Positions 1-7,853 of a stretch of 36,669 nt of DNA are shown piece by piece. Numbering within the stretch: position 1 is the stretch's first letter; each line of letters starts with the position of its first letter. Position numbers and translations under genes: made by a program. The notes under the pieces were generated by a model. It was not told the DNA's origin. It saw nothing but the letters and a program-made list of their open reading frames with translations, and made no database searches. This DNA is from Lachnospiraceae bacterium (GTDB lineage: Bacteria > Bacillota > Clostridia > Lachnospirales > Lachnospiraceae): the NCBI GenBank assembly GCA_900766915.1, contig CAAFXE010000161.1:1-36669 (forward strand), given 5' to 3'.

Positions 1-69
1 ATCAAGCAAGCCAAGAAACTATTGCAGCGAGAAGGTTTACTTCCTCCTGATGAACCATTAGCTTCTTGA
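1..69 (+). CDS. C-terminal tail of an unidentified plus-strand gene
   Basis: An open frame enters from the left edge and ends at a TGA at 67-69, giving 22 residues that finish in LLPPDEPLAS. It is lysine- and leucine-rich at first and proline-rich at the end. The fragment is too short to place in a family. It is one of very few plus-strand coding stretches in the window, so it may mark the end of an unrelated or mobile unit, but no terminal inverted repeat or transposase motif could be recognised. It could also be chance open frame. Confidence 0.35.
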   Translation: MKQAKKLLQREGLLPPDEPLAS

Positions 70-290
70 TCTAATTCGCTATATCTATAACACTTCAAAA
101 AGTTGCCTAATTTAGACAGCTTAGTAAAGTGTGTCCATTTATGGCTGTCCTCTACTTTCTTTCACACTAACCTCCTTTTCCCTATATCAGTATCTGATTT
201 TGTATTTTTATACGCATGAACTCATTTCCATTGGTCCTTCATAATCTTACACTATTCTTAAAAATGAGTAAAGTAAGTGAGGTTTCCATG
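70..290. other. Intergenic stretch with no gene seen
   Basis: This AT-rich gap lies between the plus-strand tail and the minus-strand MoaE-like gene. The only structure seen is a weak inverted repeat, GACAGC at 115-120 with GCTGTC at 144-149 and a 23-base loop. It has no convincing U-tract, so it is a poor terminator. No RNA gene, promoter pair or repeat was recognised. Confidence 0.4.
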
Positions 291-686
291 TTAAATTTCC
301 TTCTCTTCCACACATTCGTTTTTAAGTTTTCCTACCAGAAACTGAAGGGCATCGATTACATGGGGACGGATATCTCCGCCAACCATTACATACATAATAT
401 CATCTCTAACCTGTAATTTTCCGCTGTTTAACCAGACTCTGATGTAAAAAATACCTTCCAGCTCATAGGTCTGTCTGATGGCCTCCTGCACTTTTTTTTC
501 ATCATAGGAAAAGAGCATCCCCGTAACATCCTCCGCATCCTCTTTACCGAAGCGCACCTTTGCTTTGGCAGATTTTCTTACAATTCCGTTGTGGATTAAA
601 TACATTCCTATGTCAGAAGCACTCTCATGTTCCTTTGCTTCCTTTAACCATGCATCCATGGATGGACTGATTTTCTTTTCACTCAT
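291..686 (-). CDS. MoaE-like protein (molybdopterin synthase large subunit family)
   Basis: This protein of 131 residues resembles the MoaE fold family, whose classical members put sulfur into precursor Z to make molybdopterin. The best match is the C-terminal half: IFYIRVWLNSGKLQV followed by DDIMYVMVGGDIRPHVIDA and a final helix GKLKNEC. The ATG at 686 (MSEKKISPS) is preferred over an upstream TTG at 707, because the TTG lies inside the preceding terminator hairpin. The classical C-terminal active-site segment with its paired lysines is not obvious. No moaD, moaA or moaC is nearby, so a classical role is not assured. The gene stands alone downstream of the phospho-sugar mutase terminator. 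Confidence 0.65.
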   Translation of the reverse strand: MSEKKISPSMDAWLKEAKEHESASDIGMYLIHNGIVRKSAKAKVRFGKEDAEDVTGMLFSYDEKKVQEAIRQTYELEGIFYIRVWLNSGKLQVRDDIMYVMVGGDIRPHVIDALQFLVGKLKNECVEEKEI

Positions 687-708
687 CGCTTTTTCACTTT
701 CTGACAAA

Positions 709-738
709 GAAACAACGTCCCAAATGAGACGTTGTTTC
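709..738 (-). terminator. Terminator of the phospho-sugar mutase gene
   Basis: A perfect 11-bp stem (709-719 with 728-738, arm GAAACAACGTC) closes an 8-base loop. On the minus strand it is followed by TTTGTC, a short U-tract. It sits 26 bases past the stop of the phospho-sugar mutase gene and just ahead of the MoaE-like start. Confidence 0.8.
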
Positions 739-764
739 CTAAAATTTTAATGATGTAACATTTC

Positions 765-2447
765 TTAAGCAAAAATCGGTTTTAAAGCTTCTGCCAAAGC
801 ATCCTTTTGTGCCTGTGCTTCTGCCAGATCCTTTCCTAAGGTTGTAAAATATGTTTTGATCTTTGGTTCTGTACCGGATGGACGAACGATTGCTTCTGCA
901 CCGCCCTCCAGTTTGAAGATCAATACATTTGCAGCCGGAAGACCTGTTTCTTCTGTCTTCTTAAAGTCTACAACTTTTTCAACCTTATAAGCACCGATTG
1001 CTTTTGGAGGATTCTTTCTTAAATCATCCATGATGCCGGTCATCTTATCCATACCGGATAATCCCGGGAATTCAAAGCTGTCAACCTTATTTAAGTAACG
1101 TCCATACTGTGCATAGATTTCTTCCAGTCTCTGTTTGATAGAAGAACCGATGCTTCTGTAATATGCTGCCATTTCGCAAATCAGCATAGAACCAATGATT
1201 GCATCTTTATCACGTACATATGGTCCTGCAAGGTAGCCATAGCTTTCTTCGAAACCGAAAATAAAACGATCAACTTCGCCTGCTGCTTCCAGTCTTGCAA
1301 TCTGATCACCGATCCATTTAAATCCGGTCAGTACACTGCGCAGTTCTACACCGTAATGTGCTGCCACTGCGTCTGCCAGTGGAGTGGAAACGATGGATTT
1401 TACTGCTACTGCGTTTTTCGGCATAGTTCCATTTTCAATACGTGCTGCACAGATATAATCCAATAAAAGAACACCAACTTCATTTCCGGAAACCAGTTCA
1501 TAGGTTCCGTCCGGACATTTCATAGCGATACCTACGCGGTCTGCATCCGGGTCAGTTGCCAGCATTAAATCTGCACCTTCTTTTTCTGCCAGCTCCAGTC
1601 CCAGACGAAGTGCTTCGAAAATTTCCGGGTTTGGATATGGACAGGTTGGGAAGTTTCCATCCGGATATTTCTGTTCCGGAACGATAGTAATATCTGTAAT
1701 ACCAATGTCTGCCAGAATACGGGTAACCGGAACAAGTCCTGAACCGTTTAACGGAGAATATACAAGTTTTAAACCTGCAGTTGCACAGATGCCCGGACGT
1801 ACGCTGCGCGCCTTGATGGCATCATAAAGTGCTTCCTTACAGTCATCTCCGACATACTCGATCAGTCCTGCTGCCAGACCTTCCTCAAAGGTCATCATTT
1901 TGGCACCTGTTAAAATATCTGTTTTCTGGATTTCAGCATAAACAATGTCAGCTGCTTCGTCTGTCATCTGACATCCATCCGGACCATAAGCTTTATATCC
2001 GTTATATTTTGCCGGATTATGGGATGCTGTAACCATAATACCTGCATTTGCCTGATAGTATCTGGTTGCGAAGCTTAATGCCGGAACAGGCATCAATGCA
2101 TCATAAATACGAACCCTGATTCCGTTAGCTGCCAGTACGCAGGCTGCTGTTTTTGCAAATACATCACTGTTGATACGGCTGTCATAGCTGATGGCTACCA
2201 GCTGATTTCCGCCCTGTGTTTTTACCCAGTTTGCAAGCCCCTGTGTTGCCTGACGAACCACATAAATATTCATACGGTTGGTTCCTGCTCCAAGAACACC
2301 TCTAAGTCCTGCAGTACCGAATTTTAATGCAACTGCAAAACGGTCTTTGATTTCTTCATCATTTCCTTCGATGGATTCTAATTCTGCCTTTAATGCAGCA
2401 TCTTCTAAATCCGCTTCCATCCAGCGTTTGTAAGCTTCTAAGTACAT
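765..2447 (-). CDS. Phospho-sugar mutase (phosphoglucomutase/phosphomannomutase)
   Basis: This cytoplasmic alpha-D-phosphohexomutase interconverts hexose 1- and 6-phosphates, feeding glycogen, UDP-sugar and envelope synthesis. The 560-residue protein shows all four family landmarks: the phosphoserine loop TASHNPAKYNGYK near residues 140-152 (Ser142), the Mg-binding loop DPDADR near 297, the sugar-binding GFEESYGYL, and the phosphate-binding RPSGTEPK near the C terminus. The length fits the long PgcA-type Firmicutes enzymes. The ATG at 2447 has an AGGGG ribosome site 8 bases upstream and is preferred to a GTG at 2456. The gene appears to be monocistronic, with terminators on both sides. PGM versus PMM preference cannot be read from the sequence. 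Confidence 0.95.
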   Translation of the reverse strand: MYLEAYKRWMEADLEDAALKAELESIEGNDEEIKDRFAVALKFGTAGLRGVLGAGTNRMNIYVVRQATQGLANWVKTQGGNQLVAISYDSRINSDVFAKTAACVLAANGIRVRIYDALMPVPALSFATRYYQANAGIMVTASHNPAKYNGYKAYGPDGCQMTDEAADIVYAEIQKTDILTGAKMMTFEEGLAAGLIEYVGDDCKEALYDAIKARSVRPGICATAGLKLVYSPLNGSGLVPVTRILADIGITDITIVPEQKYPDGNFPTCPYPNPEIFEALRLGLELAEKEGADLMLATDPDADRVGIAMKCPDGTYELVSGNEVGVLLLDYICAARIENGTMPKNAVAVKSIVSTPLADAVAAHYGVELRSVLTGFKWIGDQIARLEAAGEVDRFIFGFEESYGYLAGPYVRDKDAIIGSMLICEMAAYYRSIGSSIKQRLEEIYAQYGRYLNKVDSFEFPGLSGMDKMTGIMDDLRKNPPKAIGAYKVEKVVDFKKTEETGLPAANVLIFKLEGGAEAIVRPSGTEPKIKTYFTTLGKDLAEAQAQKDALAEALKPIFA

Positions 2448-2517
2448 CGTTAACACCCCTTAATTCAGAAGGTTCTCCCCCTGATATGATAGTCAGCCTG
2501 TTTTTATGTATACAAGC

Positions 2518-2547
2518 AAAAAGTCACGGACTTTCGTCCATGACTTT
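2518..2547 (-). terminator. Terminator after nth
   Basis: The 12-bp stem (2520-2531 with 2536-2547, arms AAAGTCACGGAC and GTCCATGACTTT) has one wobble pair and a 4-base loop. On the minus strand it runs into TTTTTGCTTG. It lies about 75 bases beyond the nth stop, ending the pbp-nth transcript. T-rich sequence on the other side means it could also work on the plus strand. Confidence 0.8.
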
Positions 2548-2623
2548 ATTTTAAAGAACTTTGTAATAAAAGTCAATGTAATATCATTTTTTCTTGTACT
2601 TTCTATGAAATGTACACAAAAAA

Positions 2624-3262
2624 TTATGAAACTCCCACCTTCGGGCAGATATCTGCAAGACAGCATTTTTCACAGTAGGGCTTTGTCCTGGCTGTACATA
2701 CGTCTCTTCCGTGATACACCAGTCTGTGACAGAAATCGCTGCCTTCTTTGGCAGGAATGATCTTCCAGAGAGCCATTTCCACCCGTTTGGGGTCTTTGAT
2801 TCCATCCACCAGCCCCATGCGGTTGGTAAGCCTGATACAGTGAGTATCCGTCACGATGGCAGGTTTTCCAAAAACATCTCCCATAATCAGATTGGCACTC
2901 TTTCTTCCAACCCCGGGAAGCTTTAACAGGGCTTCAAAATCATCCGGAACTCTTCCGCCAAACTCCTCTACCAGCATTTTCATACAGCCGCTGATATCTT
3001 TTGCCTTACTTCTGCCAAGACCACAGGGACGTACGATTTCTTCAATTTCAGAAACGGGAGCCCCGGCCAGTGCCTCCATGGTAGGATATTTTTCATAAAG
3101 CTTAGGCACCACCACATTCACTCTGGCATCGGTACACTGGGCTGCCAGCCGCACACTGACTAATAACTTCCATGCATCATCATAGTCCAATGTACAGCCT
3201 GCGTCCGGATATTCCTCTTTCAGTCTTTTGATAATCTCTAACGCATGTTTTTTCTTATTCAT
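2624..3262 (-). CDS. nth: Endonuclease III (DNA glycosylase/AP lyase)
   Basis: This base-excision repair enzyme removes oxidised pyrimidines and cleaves the abasic site. The 212-residue protein has the helix-hairpin-helix LPGVGRKSAN with the catalytic lysine at about 121, the catalytic aspartate in VTDTHC (about 139), and a C-terminal iron-sulfur loop with cysteines at 189, 197, 200 and 206. The first cysteine spacing is seven residues, against six in the E. coli enzyme, and an extra Cys201 adjoins the third. The ATG at 3262 lies 8 bases after the stop of the penicillin-binding protein gene, so the two genes are almost certainly co-transcribed. Confidence 0.95.
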   Translation of the reverse strand: MNKKKHALEIIKRLKEEYPDAGCTLDYDDAWKLLVSVRLAAQCTDARVNVVVPKLYEKYPTMEALAGAPVSEIEEIVRPCGLGRSKAKDISGCMKMLVEEFGGRVPDDFEALLKLPGVGRKSANLIMGDVFGKPAIVTDTHCIRLTNRMGLVDGIKDPKRVEMALWKIIPAKEGSDFCHRLVYHGRDVCTARTKPYCEKCCLADICPKVGVS

Positions 3263-3270
3263 GATTCATC

Positions 3271-5262
3271 TCAATCCTCAAATGCTCTTGCCGGCAGATC
3301 CCGGTGGATCTCTTCCATAAAGTTATGCCAGATCTGTGCCGGATAAGCACTTCCTGTCAATCCCCGAAGCCATCTCGGGCTGTCATACCCTACCCAGATG
3401 CCGGTTGTATAATAAGGTGTATAGCCAACGAACCAACCGTCTTTATTTTCGTTGGTCGTTCCGGTCTTTCCTGCCGAAGGCTGGGAAGACAGCCCCTGAC
3501 CGCTGGCGGTACCGCTTGTCATAACTCCTTCTAAAATATCTGTCATGGCTCTTGCAGCTGCCGGTTCATAGACCTGCTTTTCTTCCGCCTTATATTCCAT
3601 CACGACATTTCCGCAGGAATCCTCTACCTTCAAAATACAGCCCGGTTTTCTAAAGACGCCGTCATTTTCCAGCGCTGCATAGGCACTGCACATTTCCAGG
3701 GTACTTGCCCCTCTGGTAAATCCACCCAGCGCGGAAGATCCGGTATAATCCTGGGGCATAATCTGGGAAAATCCCATTTCCAGAAGATAACCCATGGCAG
3801 TTTCTGCACCCAGCTCGTTAAATTTCTCCCAGGCAACGGTGTTTTTTGATTTTTCCACAGCTTTTCTAAGGGTCATGGAGCCTTCATAGCTGTTATTGGC
3901 ATTTTTCGGTCCATCTGAAACCTTTTTATCCACCACAGTGGAATTGGCGGTATATCCTCTTTCCAAAAGCGGGGTATACACTACCAATGGCTTGATGGCA
4001 CTTCCCGGAGGTCTGGAGCTTAAATAACCCCTGTTATAATCATAGGAAATCTCTTCCTGGCTTCTTCCACCGATGATCGCAGTTACCAGCCCGGTCTCGT
4101 TGTCAATACAGGTGGCTGCACACTGCAGTGCATAGGTTCCGTTGGTGTTTTTTGTGTTATACTCCACAAGCTTCTCATCAATGGCATTTTGCAATGCTTC
4201 CTGATGAGCAGGATTAATGGAAGTATAGATCCGGTATCCTGATGCAAACAGCTTTTCCCTGTATGCTGTAAAAGTTTCATTATATAATTCTTCGTAATCT
4301 TCTCTGTCGGTCACAAGAGGAAAATCATTTTTAAATTCAAACCCGTCAGCAGCCATCATTTCTTCCACGACGCAGTGAATGGCATAGGATTTAGCCCAGG
4401 ACTGAGGATAGGTCTTGCTATAGCTGCCTACCTCAATGTTTTCCAGTAAAGCATCCTCATACTCTTCCTTTGTGATCTTTTTGTTATCCCACATGGCCTT
4501 TAGAATGGCATCCCGCCTTTCCAGGGTAGCTTCCTTATGTTTCAGGGGATTGAACCTGTTGGGGCTGTTTGGAATGGCACATAAAAATGCTGCTTCGGAA
4601 AGACTGCACTCCGAAATAGTTTTTCCAAAGTATTTCTGGCTTGCAGCTTCAATTCCATAGCAATTATTCGCATAGAAAATGTTGTTGATATAAAATTCCA
4701 GAATTTCATCCTTGGAATACCTCTTTTCCAGTTCCCAGGAGATAAACATTTCTTTCACCTTACGCTGCCAGCTTACCTCATGGGTCAGAAACACATTTCT
4801 GGCCAGCTGCTGGGTGATGGTACTTCCTCCCTGGGTGATGGCATCCTTATTGATCAGTTTCCCGACTGCACGGCTTAACGCAAAAAAGTCTACACCTCCA
4901 TGCTTATAGAACCTTTTATCCTCAATGCTGATAAATGCATCTTTTACGGTCTGAGGTATCTCCTGAGAGGTAAGATAACGAATATTTTTTTCGTTTTTTA
5001 GCTCTGCAATGACACCCCCCGTGGAATCATAAATGGTTCCCACACTCTGTCCATGCATATCCTCCACCGTAGAGTTTCGGACTGCTTCCACTGCTTCCCG
5101 TCGAAGTGCGAAGATTCCACCGGCGTAATCACTTTTTACAAACAAAAGAATGACTGCAAGAAATGCAACCAGAATCAGGCCCTGTATGATATAAAAGGAA
5201 TAATCCTTCTTCTTTTTTCTTTTTCGTTTCTTCTTTTTTATCGTTTCTTTATTTTCTTCCAT
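3271..5262 (-). CDS. Class A penicillin-binding protein (glycosyltransferase/transpeptidase)
   Basis: This bifunctional peptidoglycan synthase is anchored in the membrane and acts outside. The 663-residue protein begins with a very basic cytoplasmic tail rich in Lys/Arg, then one membrane helix (about 23-43). The GT51 domain has catalytic Glu114 in SIEDKRFYKHGGVD and the GGSTITQQLARN block. The transpeptidase domain has SxxK at Ser421 (GSAIKP), SxN at 472-474 (SKN) and KTGT at 599-602. It ends soon after the transpeptidase domain and lacks the long C-terminal extensions of many PBP1 proteins. The ATG has AAGGA 6 bases upstream. It leads a two-gene unit with nth and diverges from the XRE regulator. 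Confidence 0.95.
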   Translation of the reverse strand: MEENKETIKKKKRKRKKKKDYSFYIIQGLILVAFLAVILLFVKSDYAGGIFALRREAVEAVRNSTVEDMHGQSVGTIYDSTGGVIAELKNEKNIRYLTSQEIPQTVKDAFISIEDKRFYKHGGVDFFALSRAVGKLINKDAITQGGSTITQQLARNVFLTHEVSWQRKVKEMFISWELEKRYSKDEILEFYINNIFYANNCYGIEAASQKYFGKTISECSLSEAAFLCAIPNSPNRFNPLKHKEATLERRDAILKAMWDNKKITKEEYEDALLENIEVGSYSKTYPQSWAKSYAIHCVVEEMMAADGFEFKNDFPLVTDREDYEELYNETFTAYREKLFASGYRIYTSINPAHQEALQNAIDEKLVEYNTKNTNGTYALQCAATCIDNETGLVTAIIGGRSQEEISYDYNRGYLSSRPPGSAIKPLVVYTPLLERGYTANSTVVDKKVSDGPKNANNSYEGSMTLRKAVEKSKNTVAWEKFNELGAETAMGYLLEMGFSQIMPQDYTGSSALGGFTRGASTLEMCSAYAALENDGVFRKPGCILKVEDSCGNVVMEYKAEEKQVYEPAAARAMTDILEGVMTSGTASGQGLSSQPSAGKTGTTNENKDGWFVGYTPYYTTGIWVGYDSPRWLRGLTGSAYPAQIWHNFMEEIHRDLPARAFED

Positions 5263-5328
5263 CTTTTATCCTTTATCATTACCTAATATATTTTGTGATT
5301 TTCCATATCCGGAACGTATTTCTTATCT

Positions 5329-5357
5329 ATTATCTAACAATTCTATAGCAACGTCAA
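5329..5357 (-). promoter_or_regulatory. Sigma-A promoter of the pbp-nth operon
   Basis: Read on the minus strand, TTGACG (5352-5357) and GATAAT (5329-5334) are separated by exactly 17 bases. They lie about 67 bases upstream of the penicillin-binding protein ATG, in the gap shared with the divergent XRE regulator. Confidence 0.7.
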
Positions 5358-5428
5358 CCGCCCAAATTCAACAGAATGTTTCATTATTATTTTTATCATT
5401 CAATTTGTTTTCTTTTTCGAATGTTAAG

Positions 5429-5446
5429 AAACGATTCGTTTATAAT
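5429..5446 (+). promoter_or_regulatory. -10 box and overlapping palindromic operator before the XRE regulator
   Basis: TATAAT at 5441-5446 is a consensus -10 box 27 bases before the regulator ATG. A perfect 6-1-6 inverted repeat, AAACGA-T-TCGTTT (5429-5441), abuts and overlaps it by one base. Its position and symmetry suit an autoregulatory XRE dimer site. No good -35 box is visible, which fits an operator-rich or weak promoter. The binding role is inferred. Confidence 0.5.
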
Positions 5447-5473
5447 ATCCCATAACAAAACGAGGTGTTTCTT

Positions 5474-5881
5474 ATGTCCGAATCATATAAACTGACTTAT
5501 GGAGAAGTTTTAAGAGAGCTTCGACATTATCATGGCTATACACAAAAGGAAATCAGCGATCATTTAAGCATTACCAGTCAGGCATATTCCAATTATGAAA
5601 ACAACAAACGAACTCCTGACATCGAGACCATGCGCAAGATTGCTCTTTTCTATGGGAAAACTCTGGATCAGCTGGTTCAATACAGATTTACCAGACAAAT
5701 CGAAGATTCCGGAAATTATGCAGCCAGGCACTCACTTTACCGTGCAGTGGATGACACCGGAATTACCATCCCATTGACCGGAAAACAGGCAAAAATACTG
5801 ACAGACATCCTTGCACTCCCCGTAGAGCAGCAGGATGCCTGCCAAAAACTCATTAAGCTTCTTTTAGAGTCCGTTTCCTGA
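5474..5881 (+). CDS. XRE-family helix-turn-helix regulator
   Basis: This small DNA-binding protein of 135 residues has an N-terminal Cro/C1-type helix-turn-helix at about residues 10-65 (YGEVLRELRHYHGYTQKEIS, then SITSQAYSNYENNKRTPD). The C-terminal half is helical, with no recognisable ligand domain. The ATG at 5474 is preferred over an in-frame GTG at 5465, because GAGGTG is then a ribosome site 6 bases upstream. It diverges from the penicillin-binding protein gene, with which it shares a 211-base gap. Its 3' end overlaps the convergent pyrC gene by 29 bases. Its target is unknown; autoregulation through the palindrome at 5429-5441 is the simplest guess. Confidence 0.85.
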   Translation: MSESYKLTYGEVLRELRHYHGYTQKEISDHLSITSQAYSNYENNKRTPDIETMRKIALFYGKTLDQLVQYRFTRQIEDSGNYAARHSLYRAVDDTGITIPLTGKQAKILTDILALPVEQQDACQKLIKLLLESVS

Positions 5882-7133
5882 ATGCGACTTTTCCGTCGCA
5901 GATGGTCATCTGTACGGTTCCACACAGATGACTTCCTGTAAACGGTGTATTGGACGCCTTTGAAGCATAGTCTTTCGGAGTCCAATGTTCCTTTGCATCA
6001 AAAATAACCAGATCGGCAGCTTTTCCGACTTCCAATGTTCCTTTATCCAGGCCATAAATTTTGGCAGGATTCAGGGACATTTTCTTTATCAACTGAGGAA
6101 GGGTTAAATATCCCGGATTTACCAGACTGGTAATTCCCAGGGAAAGAGCTGTCTCCAGACCGATGATACCGCTTGGAGCTTCCGTAATAGATTTGGCCTT
6201 CTCCTCCTCACTGTGAGGTGCATGGTCTGTGGCGATCATATCAATGGTTCCATCCATAAGCCCCCTGATAATAGCCTGACGGTCTTCTTCCGTGCGAAGA
6301 GGCGGATTCATCTTTGCAAGTGTTCCATGCTGAATGCAGGCCTCCTCCGTCAGGGTAAAATGGTGAGGTGTTGCTTCTGCATAAACAGCTGCACCTGCTG
6401 CTTTTGCCTGTCTGACCAGTTCCACCGCTTCTGCACTGCTGATATGCTGTACGTTGATCTTCGCTCCGGTTTCCTTTGCAAGCTCACAGTCTCTCTTTAC
6501 AAGAGATACTTCCGCCTCCGCCGGAGAGCCGCCGATCCCGAAAAATGTGCTCGCTTTTCCCCGGTTGACCCCGTTGTTTTCAATAAAGGCCGGATTCTCT
6601 TCATGAAAGCTTAAAACCACATGAAGTTCTTTCGCTTTTTCCATGGCACGTCTTACGAACTCTTCATTCTTTAACGGAATTCCGTCATCGGTAAGCCCGG
6701 TGGCACCCATTTTTAAAAGTGCTTCAAAATCTGTCAGCTCTTCTCCACGAAAACCTTTGGAAATAGCACCTGCCTGCAATACATGGATCTTTTCTTCCTT
6801 TGCCTTATCCAATACGTACCGGATCACCTCCGGAGTATCTGCCACAGGCTTTGTATTCGCCATACAAATAACGGTTGTAAACCCGCCGGCAGCTGCGGCT
6901 AAAGCACCTGTATGAATGTCTTCTTTATAAGTAAATCCCGGATCACGAAAATGCACATGTCCGTCAATGAGTCCCGGTGCCACATAAAAGCCCCCGGCGT
7001 CAATGATCTCTTCCCCATCCAGGGCTTCCAGATTTTCTGCAATGAGGGCAATTTTCCCCTCTGCTACTCTCATATCTGCTTTGTAGATCCGATCTTTTTT
7101 CGGGTCTACCAAAAGTCCGTTTTTAATCAGCAT
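5853..7133 (-). CDS. pyrC: Dihydroorotase
   Basis: This enzyme catalyses the third step of pyrimidine synthesis, cyclising carbamoyl aspartate to dihydroorotate. The 426-residue protein is an amidohydrolase-superfamily enzyme of the longer class I type. It shows the metal-binding HxH in DGHVHFRDPG (His59 and His61) and the C-terminal IATDHAPHS motif with the catalytic aspartate. The ATG at 7133 follows AAGGAG by 7 bases; an extension to 7166 would run into the preceding terminator and is rejected. It lies downstream of the liv/kinase genes, behind a strong terminator and with no obvious promoter of its own, so some read-through is likely. No other pyr gene is nearby. Its stop lies inside the convergent XRE gene. 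Confidence 0.95.
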   Translation of the reverse strand: MLIKNGLLVDPKKDRIYKADMRVAEGKIALIAENLEALDGEEIIDAGGFYVAPGLIDGHVHFRDPGFTYKEDIHTGALAAAAGGFTTVICMANTKPVADTPEVIRYVLDKAKEEKIHVLQAGAISKGFRGEELTDFEALLKMGATGLTDDGIPLKNEEFVRRAMEKAKELHVVLSFHEENPAFIENNGVNRGKASTFFGIGGSPAEAEVSLVKRDCELAKETGAKINVQHISSAEAVELVRQAKAAGAAVYAEATPHHFTLTEEACIQHGTLAKMNPPLRTEEDRQAIIRGLMDGTIDMIATDHAPHSEEEKAKSITEAPSGIIGLETALSLGITSLVNPGYLTLPQLIKKMSLNPAKIYGLDKGTLEVGKAADLVIFDAKEHWTPKDYASKASNTPFTGSHLCGTVQMTICDGKVAFRKRTLKEA

Positions 7134-7149
7134 TTTTGATCTCCTTTCG

Positions 7150-7176
7150 AAAAAGAGCCCGCCCACAGGCGAGCCC
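7150..7176 (-). terminator. Terminator between the kinase-like gene and pyrC
   Basis: On the minus strand a 9-bp GC-rich stem (arms 7168-7176 and 7155-7163, including two G-U pairs) closes a 4-base loop and is followed by TTTTT. It is 14 bases after the kinase-like stop and abuts the pyrC ribosome site, so it probably lowers or regulates pyrC transcription. Confidence 0.85.
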
Positions 7177-7190
7177 CTTATGATTTTAAA

Positions 7191-7838
7191 TTATTTCAGA
7201 TTATCGAATACATCATTGCCAAAACGTACCTTTAAGTATGCTTTGATCTCTTCTACTGTCTTCTCAAATCCAAGAACACCACTGTTTAAGCAAAGATCAT
7301 AATTTCGCGCATCATCCCAATCCTTACCAGTGTAGTATTTGTAATAATCTCCACGGAATTTATCTGTTTTTTCGATAAATTTCTGAACTTCTCTGTCATC
7401 ATCCATCATTCCAAGGAATTCCTTTGAACGTTCCAGACAGAATTTTTCGTCAGCATATACATAAATACGGGTAACATCCGGACGATCCTTCAATACAAAA
7501 TCTGCACAGCGACCTACGATGATACAGGATTCTGAGTCTGCCAGTTCCTTAATGACCTTGGCCTGATAGTTAAAGAGGTTATCATTGGAAACAAAGTCGT
7601 CCTTATCCGGTGTGATCAGCTGTCCTTTGTACACCTTACTGCTGACTCTGAAAAGATTACTTTTCAGTCTTTCATCTGCTCTCTCAAACAGCGCCTCATT
7701 GATACCACTGGCATCAGATGCCATTCTTAAGATTTCTCTGTCGTAACAGTTGATTCCCAGTTCTTTCGCAAGCATTAACCCAACGGTTCTTCCGCCGCTT
7801 CCGTAATGTCTTGCAATGGTAATGACTAAATGTTTCAT
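7191..7838 (-). CDS. Cytidylate-kinase-like protein
   Basis: This P-loop protein of 215 residues begins with MKHLVITIARHYGSGGRTVG, a modified nucleotide-binding loop (YGSGG) in the place occupied by the Walker A of cytidylate kinases. A conserved IIVGRCADFVL follows, then RIYVYAD and a basic lid-like segment rich in Asp/Lys. These are features of the Cytidylate_kin2 family, whose substrates are poorly defined; it is not the classical Cmk. The start at 7838 has AGGAGG upstream. It sits 15 bases after livF and ends at a strong terminator, so it forms the last gene of the liv transcript. A link to amino-acid uptake is not evident. Confidence 0.85.
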   Translation of the reverse strand: MKHLVITIARHYGSGGRTVGLMLAKELGINCYDREILRMASDASGINEALFERADERLKSNLFRVSSKVYKGQLITPDKDDFVSNDNLFNYQAKVIKELADSESCIIVGRCADFVLKDRPDVTRIYVYADEKFCLERSKEFLGMMDDDREVQKFIEKTDKFRGDYYKYYTGKDWDDARNYDLCLNSGVLGFEKTVEEIKAYLKVRFGNDVFDNLK

Positions 7839-7853
7839 ACCGTTTGTGCCTCC

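Noticed and set aside
70..290. Possible insertion-sequence end
   Set aside because: The plus-strand tail and the GACAGC/GCTGTC repeat hinted at a mobile element, but no terminal inverted repeat, target duplication or transposase motif could be shown.
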